Below, piece by piece: positions 1 to 8,314 of a DNA stretch of 64,000 nucleotides. A program made the translations under genes and the position numbers. How positions within the stretch are numbered: the stretch's first letter is position 1; each line of letters opens with the position of its first letter. The stretch lies in assembly GCF_030384665.1 (NCBI RefSeq), contig NC_083673.1, positions 186,001-250,000 on the forward strand, written 5' to 3'. The notes under the pieces were generated by a model, which saw only the letters and a list, made by a program, of their open reading frames with translations, did not search any database and was not told the DNA's origin. This DNA comes from Lodderomyces elongisporus (lineage: Eukaryota; Ascomycota; Pichiomycetes; Serinales; Debaryomycetaceae).

Positions 1-956
1 GAGCCTCGGAAAAGTGATGGATATGAAGTTTTTTTTTGTATGTGCTCGGTACTGCATATAAGAAAATATGGGGTAATTTCTTCCGACATTCTCCATTCCG
101 GGCATTTCCTATAGTGTCCTAGTAATTCATTTTTACTTATTTTTTTTTTTTCTTTCCTTGATTGCTCACAAAATATAGTACACTAAATGAAGCACTATTG
201 TGCACGGTAATTTGCACGGTATTTTGCACAGTATACTACATTTGTTGAGCAAATGAAAAGCACATGATTTGCTTGTTTTGCTTAATTTGCTTGATTTACT
301 TAATTTACTTTTCTAGCCCCTATTAAACTCTTTGTATGCAGTGTTTTCTAGACTTCTAGGAATACACGGGAAAACTAAACGTAGCATAGTCTGCTGCATA
401 TTTGAGTCTGGTTTAAAATGCACGGTCACAATTGTTTTTTAATAAAGAGGTTGCGCGACTGAAATATAAACTTCGCCGTGGCTTCCCCGCTTTTTTTCAT
501 TTCCTCTGTAGATTTTTCCAGCTCATTACAAAAAAAGAATTCGTAAATGCCCGGGAGAAAAAGGGATTCCATCACTGAACAAGGACTACGAAAAAAAAAA
601 AAAGGAAAAAAAATAAAAGATGCCAGCAGCCAGCAGCCAACAACCAACAGTCAAAAGTCAAAAAGTCAAAATGTATATTAGTATTTAATAAAAGAAGTAA
701 AATATAAGCAACAATTTTGAAATTAAAAAAAAAAGAATAAAATAAAACAAATAAATAAAGGAAAACAAAATTTCAAAGCCAAAAAATTATTCCTGCAACG
801 GCCGGTCAAGGGTAGCCTGAACGATAAAAGAGAGAAAAAAAAAACAGGAAAAAAAAAAAAAAAAAAAAAAAAAGAAAATTACGAGAAATTTATATGTATC
901 TTCATCACAGCTAAAGATCGACCCTGTATTTTATAAACTATTACTATTTTATCATT
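1..956. other. Intergenic/left edge, no supported gene
   Basis: AT-rich DNA downstream of NGS1. It holds three head-to-tail 12-bp units starting TGCACRGTA (201-236), a fourth TGCACGGT copy at 419-426, and a run of about 25 A at 849-873. A 73-codon minus-strand frame at 426-647 has no recognisable domain and is dominated by F/K homopolymers, so I do not call it. Confidence 0.6.
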
Positions 957-3749
957 TTATTCTACTTTGCTTTTTTCGCCATAATAGTCGTAATAGCTCT
1001 TCCATGCCTTAAACCCAATGTCTTCTATACTTGACAAGGATTTATCGTCTTTTACATCAGCCATTAAGCAGTGACTTACTTCATCGCTTGAGTTTTTCAA
1101 AAATGTTATGGCACTGCATATAAGCCCATACTTAAAAATATCCAACAAGTTGGAATACAGCGGATCAATTACCGGTGCTATTATCTCACCAACCAATGAC
1201 CCGCTTTTTCCCCGACATTGGTCAATAAATGGGTAATATTTAGAAAGTTTGGATTGGTTTGTGAACAAAACTATGCTACCAATAACGCTCTGTGTATTTG
1301 GTTCGAGCGCAATAATGATTTTGACTTCGTGTGGCGTCCTAAACTGCAAAGATTCTAGTGCGTGTGTATAATATCTTTTGAGCTCAGGTGGACAATTGTT
1401 CATAAGCTGCTCTGCATCATTGCAAATATCAAACCGGACACCAACAATCATCAACTCTTTGAGAATTCTTGAAGGGACCAGCCACTTTGTCAAATCCTCC
1501 AACAACATAATATACTTTTTCTCTGACTTTGCATCTTTATCCTCACCACTACTGCTATTCCACCCAACACTATTGAAAAATGCATCGCTTGTAGCGCTTT
1601 TGTTACCAGGTAACATCAACAAAGGAAATGAAGAACCCAAATAAATCTTTGAACAATTTTTCAAATGCTGCAAAGCACGCTGGTTCAAATTCTTGCCTAT
1701 ACTTTGCAATCGCTTTGATTTCTCAACAATAATGTACACAAGGTGACCAACATCTCCTTCGATCCATGTGAGTACCACCCCGTAAAGAATATTTAGTGAA
1801 GAGTTTCTTACAACAAAGTGCTTTTGTTCAGATGTGGCGAGTAAACCATGCAAACGCTTATAGAACTGATTATCATGGTAATTGATCTTATCGCCCTCGC
1901 ATTCGTCAGTGTCATTTTGCCATAGTTTCACCAAACTAGCAAAATCCCGCTGAATGTCAAACTCCTCGACTAACCATCGTCTTTTGATGCGTTTCTCTGC
2001 TTTAATGGTTTTTCTATGCATCTCACCAGGTATACATCCTTCAGCTTGAAAGTCGCCCATAAGTAGACCAGCTACTTTACTCAATGCGTCTTCGGTATAG
2101 TCGTAGCAGCAAATATAAGCATTCCCTATCTTCTTGTCGTGTAAAAAATCAAAGGGCGACAGCGTTGCCACAACAATGAAAGGTTTTGATGCACACAATA
2201 TAGAAACATACTTGACAATTCCTATTTGGTACATATTTCTTGACGCTTCACTTGTGAAAACAATTACAACTTTGGACCTGGCAATCAATTGCTCGTGCAA
2301 TTTGGTCAATCCATTGGCGGTATAAGTAGTGTGTAGCACAGAAAATGAATCTTGGTGGTCTGACAACTGTTTACCAAAACTTTGGAAAACTTCCTCGCCA
2401 GTGAATAAATGCGACTTGGTCTTTTTCAAGGGAGTTAGCAACGGACTCAAAATTAAAACAGACTCTTTTTCTAAATTATTTTTCATTTCTTGTTGCTCTG
2501 CTGTCGTTTGTGACTCTGTCTCTTGTATTTCTGACGCTTGTTTCTCCATCTCCTTTTCCGACTGTTTATGGAAATGCTTGGTGATTGGTAGAATATTGTT
2601 AAAGTCTCGCACCAAGGTTATTGACTTTTGGTATGCCAAAGAAGCCAAGTTTTGGTGCTTTTTCCATAATTCCGGCTGCTCTTTTTTGAATAAGACTGGG
2701 TCTTGTTTCGCCGATGCTGCGCCATGTGGGAAGATATCATGCCAACTGGGTAACCTCGATTGCAATTTTTCAATGCGTTGAAAACTAGCATTTGCTGTTT
2801 CTTCATCTATATTTCCATTGATTATACCCTGCTTTATCGATTCTATTGCCTCCTTTTGTAGTCTGAAATCGTGACAAACCATAACTAGGTCGCACCCAGC
2901 GTTTATGGCAAGAACCACGCCTTGGCCAAGCCCAATGGAGTGATATAAAGCTTCCATCTCCAAACATTCACTTATAACAAACCCTTTGAAATTCAATTCC
3001 TTTCTCAACAATTGGTTAACGATTATTGGCGATAAACATGCATGTGTCTCGTCGGGGCTTACATTGGGTACACCACATCCAGCAGCACTGATTCCGTCAA
3101 GCACTCCTTCTTCAATCAAATGTCGAAATGGTACAGCATTGAATTGTCTAATCTGGCTCAAAGAATCACCGGTCATTGGCAAGTCCAATAATGAATCTAC
3201 TGTTGCGTTGCCTATTCCTGGGAAATGTTTCCCCACAGTGAATAACCCGCCGTCTCTCAATCCTTTGGCACATGCTAAGCCATATGTTTTTACATCGTCC
3301 AATGTTGTGCCAAAACTCCTCACACCTACTAATTGGTGGGACAATTTGGTAACTACATCCAACACAGGTCCCAATATGATGCTGAACCCTATTTTTTTTA
3401 ATTCTATTGCAATTGCCTTTGATATTTCATATACTAATTGTGGATCCCCTGTCGCGGCCAATGCCATAGCGCTTGGATATTGAGTAAGAAACTCTGGATC
3501 AAAAAGTGAATTCATAATCCCCCCTTCTTCGTCTATTGCAAACATAATTGGGTATTTGTATTTCCCTTGTGTAAATGCAATGTATTGTAAGTCATTGATC
3601 AATTTAGTCATTTGCTCCACATTGACTGCATTTTTACGCGACAAGATCATCGACGAGACATGTTGTTCAACAATAAGGTGGTAGGCCTGTGCTGTAACGG
3701 TAGTGCCTTGGAATCCACCGCATAGTAGTTGGCCTGCCTGGTTTTCCAT
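957..3749 (-). CDS. NGS1: GlcNAc sensor/transducer: GH3-like domain fused to GNAT acetyltransferase
   Basis: 930 aa. Residues ~1-350 have the fold of GH3 beta-N-acetylglucosaminidases (NagZ type): IDEEGG at 72-77, RSFG at 144-147, KHFPGIG at 174-180 and SECLEM at 260-265. The C-terminal half (~residues 560-930) contains GNAT-like segments, including a motif-A-like stretch RLQSIGKNL. This two-domain architecture is that of Candida albicans Ngs1, a nuclear GNAT that binds GlcNAc through its GH3 domain and induces GlcNAc catabolic genes by histone acetylation (established knowledge). The hydrolytic residues are degraded: the usual D-S-H dyad is VDSL (184-187) and the SDD nucleophile motif is SEC. 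It is therefore probably a sensor, not a hydrolase (inference). A Gln/Glu/Lys-rich linker (~405-450) separates the halves. A (GA)n tract lies about 80 bp upstream of the ATG. A plain GH3 enzyme is the less likely alternative. Confidence 0.85.
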   Translation of the reverse strand: MENQAGQLLCGGFQGTTVTAQAYHLIVEQHVSSMILSRKNAVNVEQMTKLINDLQYIAFTQGKYKYPIMFAIDEEGGIMNSLFDPEFLTQYPSAMALAATGDPQLVYEISKAIAIELKKIGFSIILGPVLDVVTKLSHQLVGVRSFGTTLDDVKTYGLACAKGLRDGGLFTVGKHFPGIGNATVDSLLDLPMTGDSLSQIRQFNAVPFRHLIEEGVLDGISAAGCGVPNVSPDETHACLSPIIVNQLLRKELNFKGFVISECLEMEALYHSIGLGQGVVLAINAGCDLVMVCHDFRLQKEAIESIKQGIINGNIDEETANASFQRIEKLQSRLPSWHDIFPHGAASAKQDPVLFKKEQPELWKKHQNLASLAYQKSITLVRDFNNILPITKHFHKQSEKEMEKQASEIQETESQTTAEQQEMKNNLEKESVLILSPLLTPLKKTKSHLFTGEEVFQSFGKQLSDHQDSFSVLHTTYTANGLTKLHEQLIARSKVVIVFTSEASRNMYQIGIVKYVSILCASKPFIVVATLSPFDFLHDKKIGNAYICCYDYTEDALSKVAGLLMGDFQAEGCIPGEMHRKTIKAEKRIKRRWLVEEFDIQRDFASLVKLWQNDTDECEGDKINYHDNQFYKRLHGLLATSEQKHFVVRNSSLNILYGVVLTWIEGDVGHLVYIIVEKSKRLQSIGKNLNQRALQHLKNCSKIYLGSSFPLLMLPGNKSATSDAFFNSVGWNSSSGEDKDAKSEKKYIMLLEDLTKWLVPSRILKELMIVGVRFDICNDAEQLMNNCPPELKRYYTHALESLQFRTPHEVKIIIALEPNTQSVIGSIVLFTNQSKLSKYYPFIDQCRGKSGSLVGEIIAPVIDPLYSNLLDIFKYGLICSAITFLKNSSDEVSHCLMADVKDDKSLSSIEDIGFKAWKSYYDYYGEKSKVE

Positions 3750-3822
3750 ACTTGTTTGGATCTGGAGTAAGTAAGTGAATAAGTAATAAGAAGTTTATAG
3801 TCTAGACTGGAAAATAGAAGGG

Positions 3823-3827
<5 letters not shown>

Positions 3828-3886
<59 letters not shown>
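3828..3886. repeat. (GA)n microsatellite, ~30 copies
   Basis: Uninterrupted GA dinucleotides running into a poly-A stretch. The tract lies about 80 bp upstream of the NGS1 start, within its likely promoter or 5' leader, and reads as CT on the transcribed sense strand. Long reading frames across it on the minus strand are pure repeat translation and are not genes. Confidence 0.95.
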
Positions 3887-3890
<4 letters not shown>

Positions 3891-4239
3891 AAACAAAAGA
3901 GTTGATCTTTGTGCGAGTAAATAATACAAATTACAGAAGAAGAAGAAGAAAAAAAAAACGAAAGAAAGAAAGAAAAATAAAGTTGATAATGAAGAACTTG
4001 TTGTTGTTGTTGTTGAGGTGTAGAAATCCTGAATATATATAGATGGTGTTGAAAGTTCATTTGCCAATCAAATATTCATTAGCCTCTTACATCACCAATA
4101 ATATTTTTTTTTTACTTTTTTAAAATAATATAAATTTGAAGTTTCTACAAAGGTCTCTTTGTATTTGTATTTGAAAGTCTAAAGATAAATTGTATCGCAA
4201 TAATTTATGATCTCATGAATAGCGCCTCAATGTGTAGTT

Positions 4240-4247
4240 TCACGTGA
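4240..4247. promoter_or_regulatory. TCACGTGA palindrome (Cbf1/E-box type)
   Basis: Perfect 8-bp palindrome with a CACGTG core, about 125 bp upstream of the short ATG-plus-donor sequence at 4368 and just before TATA-like DNA. In yeasts this core binds bHLH factors such as Cbf1 and Tye7. Whether it serves a gene starting at 4368, NGS1 or CRC1 is unknown. Confidence 0.5.
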
Positions 4248-5907
4248 CAGCATAGTATAAAATAATATAAATTGTAGAAAACTCCGAGATTCTTCATTTT
4301 CTCTTCACATACTAATTATAAACAAATAATAATTTTTTTTTTTTCAACACATATAGAAAGCTGTAAAATGGTTCAATGTAAGTTTTTTCTTTTAAATTAT
4401 TTTCAATAGGACCCGATGTTTATTGTGTTGTATGTTCAATGTAATAAAAGAAGAAAAAAAAAATAGACTTTTAAGCACTTTGTAAGATGGCAAGTAATTT
4501 TGAAATAAATTGCTCCCAAAAGAATGTCCAAAACAAAAGACTTGGAAATCACTAAATGCAAACATCTTGGCCTGTTAAAAAAACACACACACACATACAC
4601 ACAGACGAAGCTGGAAAAGTTAAAATAACAGAAACGAACAAAATAAAGAAGGTAGAATGAAGAGGAAAAATATAATTAAAACATATCGAATAACAAATAT
4701 GTTTTCAACAATACTCAATTGTTAAGACACAAATCTTATGTCATTAGTGGCTTCTTGGGTAAGTACGTCATCTTCCTTCTTCATTTCAATTACTTCATCA
4801 TAGTGTTCAGTTGAATAAAAAGAATAAGTAACATATGGTAGCGTAATGATTTAGTTGTGGGGGTGGGGATGAGTGAGGGTGTGGTGGTGACAATTGGTAG
4901 TGCAAGTTGGTAGTGACGGTTATAATAGTGTGCGAAACTATGATACACGCTAAGAATTAAAGTAGCTCATTGCTCAGTCTTTAATATTATTATTTTTTAT
5001 TTTATTTAATTTTTTATTTTTTCTATTTTCTTCTCAAAATCAAGCTCGGTTGAAAAGTTCTGCACAGTATGCATTTGCAATAGAACCTCGGAAGGTGCAC
5101 AAACTGTGAGATTTCAGATCCAAAAAAATAGAGGGAAGAAAAGAAAAGAAAAGAAAAGGGCAAGATGGTGTGCTTATGGAAGAGAGAAAGGGACAATTGT
5201 TTTGTTTTTGTTTGTTTGTTTTTTTTATTATTATTTTCTCCCAAGGAAACGAAATAAAACGCTCTTCCTTTTTAATTCAGATTGACACGAAGAAGGCAGA
5301 CTGTTACTTATGCGCTTACGGATACAATATTAATACTTAGACTACTGTGCTATTGTGCTTATCCAGAACTTGTAATTGGTCTTCACCTTCTTTTCTCTTT
5401 CACTTCCTTTTTTTCAAACTTTTTACTTTTGCTTTCCTCTATTCTATTCTTTCTCTCCCCCACAACGTCGACAATATTTTACAGGTTGAATAATTTATAA
5501 TAAATTTTTTTTTTATTATTTATCATAAGCGCTCTTAATCGTCCCCAGATTCTCTAAACCTCCCACAAAACGTAAAAGGAAAAGCACAGAAAAAATAAAA
5601 ATTTACCTATATTTATATAATCGCTTGCGCCAGTGCCCAAACTCAGATAATCGTCTTACTTTTTGTTTTTCAATTTTTTTTTTTTTTTGGGGACTTCATC
5701 AACAAAATAGTTTAAGCTTACTTTAATCTCACAACAAGTCAGGAATCTGAATAACTACATTCTTTCCATCCTATCCTTCTTTGTTTGCTTATTTGTTTTA
5801 CCTAAACACACTCATACACAAACCTTCATTCACCTTATATAACTTACTTTTTGGGTATTTTCCTTTTTTTTTTTGGTATTTTTTTTGTTTGTTTGCTTTG
5901 TTTCATA

Positions 5908-6762
5908 ATGGACGACGTCGACTCAGCTTTAGTAGATAATGTTAAATCCTTTGCCGCTGGAGGTTTCGGTGGTATCTGTGCGGTGCTAACTGGACATCCT
6001 TTTGATTTGGTCAAAGTTAGATTACAAACTGGTTTATACAACTCAGCAATCCAATGTGTTAAAGATACAGTGGCTAAAGATGGGTTAACTGGTCTTTATA
6101 GAGGTGTTCTCCCACCATTGATTGGTGTCACCCCAATGTTTGCCGTGTCCTTTTGGGGTTATGATGTAGGTAAGAAATTAGTCGGAAGCTTTACCGGCAA
6201 AACCGCTGACCAATTCACAATCAAAGATATCTCTACTGCCGGTTTCATTAGTGCTATCCCAACTACATTGGTTGCAGCTCCATTTGAAAGAGTGAAAGTG
6301 ATGATGCAGATCCAAGAAGGTGCCAAGTCTAAAGGTATGGGTGCTGTTATTGCAGAAATGTACAAGACTGGCGGTATCAGATCCATTTTCAAAGGTTCAG
6401 TTGCTACGTTGGCCAGAGACGGCCCAGGTTCAGCCTTGTATTTCGCCACATACGAATACTTGAAAAAAGAGTTGTCTACTCCAGGCAAGGACTTGAGTAT
6501 CTTTGCAATTATGACTGCAGGTGGATTTGCCGGTGTCGCTATGTGGTTGGGTGTCTTCCCCATTGATACAATCAAATCCACCCAGCAATCATCAAATGTC
6601 CCAATCTCAATTGGACAAGTTACAAAAAACATTTACGCTAAAGGTGGAATCAAGGCATTTTTCCCAGGTGTGGGACCTGCATTGGCTAGATCGTTCCCTG
6701 CCAACGCTGCCACATTCTTGGGAGTCGAGGTGGCCAGAAAAGCTTTGGACAAGGCATTTTAG
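5908..6762 (+). CDS. CRC1: Mitochondrial carnitine/acylcarnitine carrier
   Basis: 284 aa if started at the ATG at 5908 (MDDVDSALVD). An in-frame ATG at 5851 would add 19 residues of Phe-rich leader translation unlike any carrier N terminus, so I reject it. The three repeats of the mitochondrial carrier family are visible through their PxD/ExxK signatures: PFDLVKVRLQ (residues 31-40), PFERVKVMMQ and PIDTIKSTQQ. Length and N terminus match Crc1/CACT, which exchanges acylcarnitine for carnitine across the inner membrane and feeds peroxisome-derived acetyl units into mitochondria (family knowledge). Codon use is strongly biased (TTG, GGT, AGA), as for a well-expressed gene. A perfect 14-bp hairpin follows 80 bp after the stop. 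Confidence 0.93.
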   Translation: MDDVDSALVDNVKSFAAGGFGGICAVLTGHPFDLVKVRLQTGLYNSAIQCVKDTVAKDGLTGLYRGVLPPLIGVTPMFAVSFWGYDVGKKLVGSFTGKTADQFTIKDISTAGFISAIPTTLVAAPFERVKVMMQIQEGAKSKGMGAVIAEMYKTGGIRSIFKGSVATLARDGPGSALYFATYEYLKKELSTPGKDLSIFAIMTAGGFAGVAMWLGVFPIDTIKSTQQSSNVPISIGQVTKNIYAKGGIKAFFPGVGPALARSFPANAATFLGVEVARKALDKAF

Positions 6763-7175
6763 GAGCTAAGGCATGACTTGGTGGGAGTATAAGAACGTAG
6801 ACGAAAGTAGAGGAAAATATTTATTCAATAGATTTTAAAACTATATATTCATATATTTATATATATGAATATATGCTCAAACGTATACAAAATAATAGTA
6901 TATAAATACATACAAATGTATACATACATATGTATACATACATGTGTATACTTTATACAGAAAAAAAAAACAATCCAATACAAGTATTATGTGTGTAAAT
7001 GGCTGTTGTAGTTCAATTTGTATTTTCTTTTTTTTGTGCGTGTGTGCGCGCACTGGTTTTGTCGACCAGCAGTCAACGCAATCTACAATCTAAACACTAC
7101 AGGTTGAAACACAAGTAGATAAGATAAGCTTGAACAACTAACTAGGTTAACGAAACTTGATCAAATATACCAACA
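6763..7175. other. Intergenic CRC1-VMA4
   Basis: Holds the 14-bp inverted repeat (6843-6874), then overlapping GTATAC/ACATAC palindromes around 6900-6955 and a T-rich stretch that presumably includes the VMA4 promoter. No open frame of note. Confidence 0.6.
6843..6874 (+). terminator. Perfect 14-bp inverted repeat downstream of CRC1
   Basis: Arms at 6843-6856 and 6861-6874 are exact reverse complements (ATATATTCATATAT) around a 4-nt TTAT loop. It lies 80 nt after the CRC1 stop, in the likely 3' UTR or polyadenylation region, so a role in 3'-end formation or mRNA structure is possible. Being all A/T except one pair, it may also simply be a cruciform-prone AT palindrome. Confidence 0.45.
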
Positions 7176-7985
7176 ATGACGTTACTGGATGAACAGGTAT
7201 GCTTCATTTCTATTCTTTGCTATTCACTTGACGAAACAAATATGCGTTTTTCAATTGTGTCTCATTTTCTTTTGCTTGTTCTTTTATGATTGAGCATTTG
7301 TTCTTTTACTAACAACATGTTTTAGGTGAAATCGGAGCTCACCAAGATGCAAGCCTTCATCGAGAAGGAAGCTAAGGAAAAAGCCAAGGAGATCAGATTA
7401 AAGGCAGATGAAGAATATGAAATTGAGAAAGCATCAACAGTAAGATTGGAGACAGCTGCAATTGATTCTACTTATGAGCAGAAGTTGAAAAAAGCCAGCT
7501 TGGCACAGCAAATTACAAAATCCACTATTGGTAACAAAACAAGGTTGAGGATCCTTGGGGAAAAAGATCAAGTGTTAAACGAAGTATTTGAAGAAGCAGA
7601 GAAGGAATTGAAAAAGATTACTGATGACAAGAACAAGTACAAGCCTATTTTGGTAGGGTTGATTGAAGAAGGTGTATTGGCTTTGCTAGAGGAGAAAGTC
7701 TCCATCAGAGTTAGAGAAAAGGACGTAGAGTTGGCGAAAGAGGCAGCAAAAGAAGCAGCAAAGAATTTCGAAGAGAAATCCAAGACCAAAGTCGAAATCA
7801 CTGTGGACGATAAGGAGTTCTTATCCAAGGACATTGCCGGTGGTGTAGTCGTCACCAATGGCAGTGGCAAAATCGACGTGAACAACACTTTGGAAGAAAG
7901 ATTAAAGATTCTTTCCGAAGAAGCCTTACCTGCTCTTAGACTAGAGTTGTTTGGTCCATCTAAGACCAGAAAGTTCTTTGATTAA
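7176..7985 (+). CDS. VMA4: V-type H+-ATPase subunit E, two exons
   Basis: Join 7176-7196 and 7326-7985, giving 226 aa. Exon 1 is only 21 nt (ATG ACG TTA CTG GAT GAA CAG). The 129-nt intron starts GTATGC, has a perfect TACTAAC branch point at 7307-7313 and ends TTTAG. Spliced protein: N-terminal helix with the subunit E signature KMQAFIEKEAKEKAKEI, a long coiled stalk, and the conserved C-terminal segment ending FGPSKTRKFFD. Subunit E is a peripheral stalk of the V1 sector on the vacuolar membrane. Exon 1 restores the conserved N terminus: with CTG read as Ser it gives MTLSDEQV, matching the ALSD start seen in many subunit E proteins. Calling only exon 2 would leave a GTG start. Confidence 0.95.
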
Positions 7986-8314
7986 ATAACTTAGTAGAGT
8001 ATATATTTTTTTCTTCTTTATATACGACCATGTACTCTTTTTTGACTTCCTTAGTATTTACTATATATATAAAAAAAAATGCAAATGCACATTTTATTAC
8101 ACTATAGAATATTCTCAACACACATAATTTTCTTTTTTTTTTTTATTTTTTTGCTTCTTCTTCTTCTTCTGTTTGCTATATTCTTAGTATAATTATTATT
8201 ATCCTCACTATCATCTACATCACCATCTTCATCACCGCGAACAAAAGAATTTCGCAGTTGTTTATATCAGTTGCAACCATTGCTATATATCATTAGATCA
8301 TTACGTACAACACT
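7986..8314. other. Intergenic VMA4-MRS2-like
   Basis: AT-rich. It has T-rich stretches, a TTC repeat near 8155-8170 and CAT/ATC triplets before the next start. Nothing else seen. Confidence 0.6.

Larger units (their letters stand above)
3750..5907. other. 2.2 kb divergent intergenic region between NGS1 and CRC1
   Basis: Contains the (GA)n tract next to NGS1, a TCACGTGA palindrome (4240-4247), AT-rich TATA-like DNA (~4255-4272) and a short ATG-GTT-CAA-T frame at 4368-4377 followed directly by a GTAAGT donor-like sequence. No downstream exon could be supported. A 43-codon open frame lies on the minus strand at 4722-4850. The rest is T/A-rich homopolymer, including a T-rich leader just before CRC1. 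Confidence 0.55.

Noticed and set aside
426..647. 73-codon minus-strand frame at the left edge
   Set aside because: Starts in F/P homopolymer translation with no recognisable family. In AT-rich DNA such lengths arise by chance.
3647..4067. Two minus-strand frames rich in SLSLSL upstream of NGS1
   Set aside because: They are translation of the (GA)n microsatellite and overlap the NGS1 start.
5851..5907. Upstream in-frame ATG for CRC1
   Set aside because: It would add a Phe-rich stretch from a T-tract. Carrier N termini match the start at 5908.
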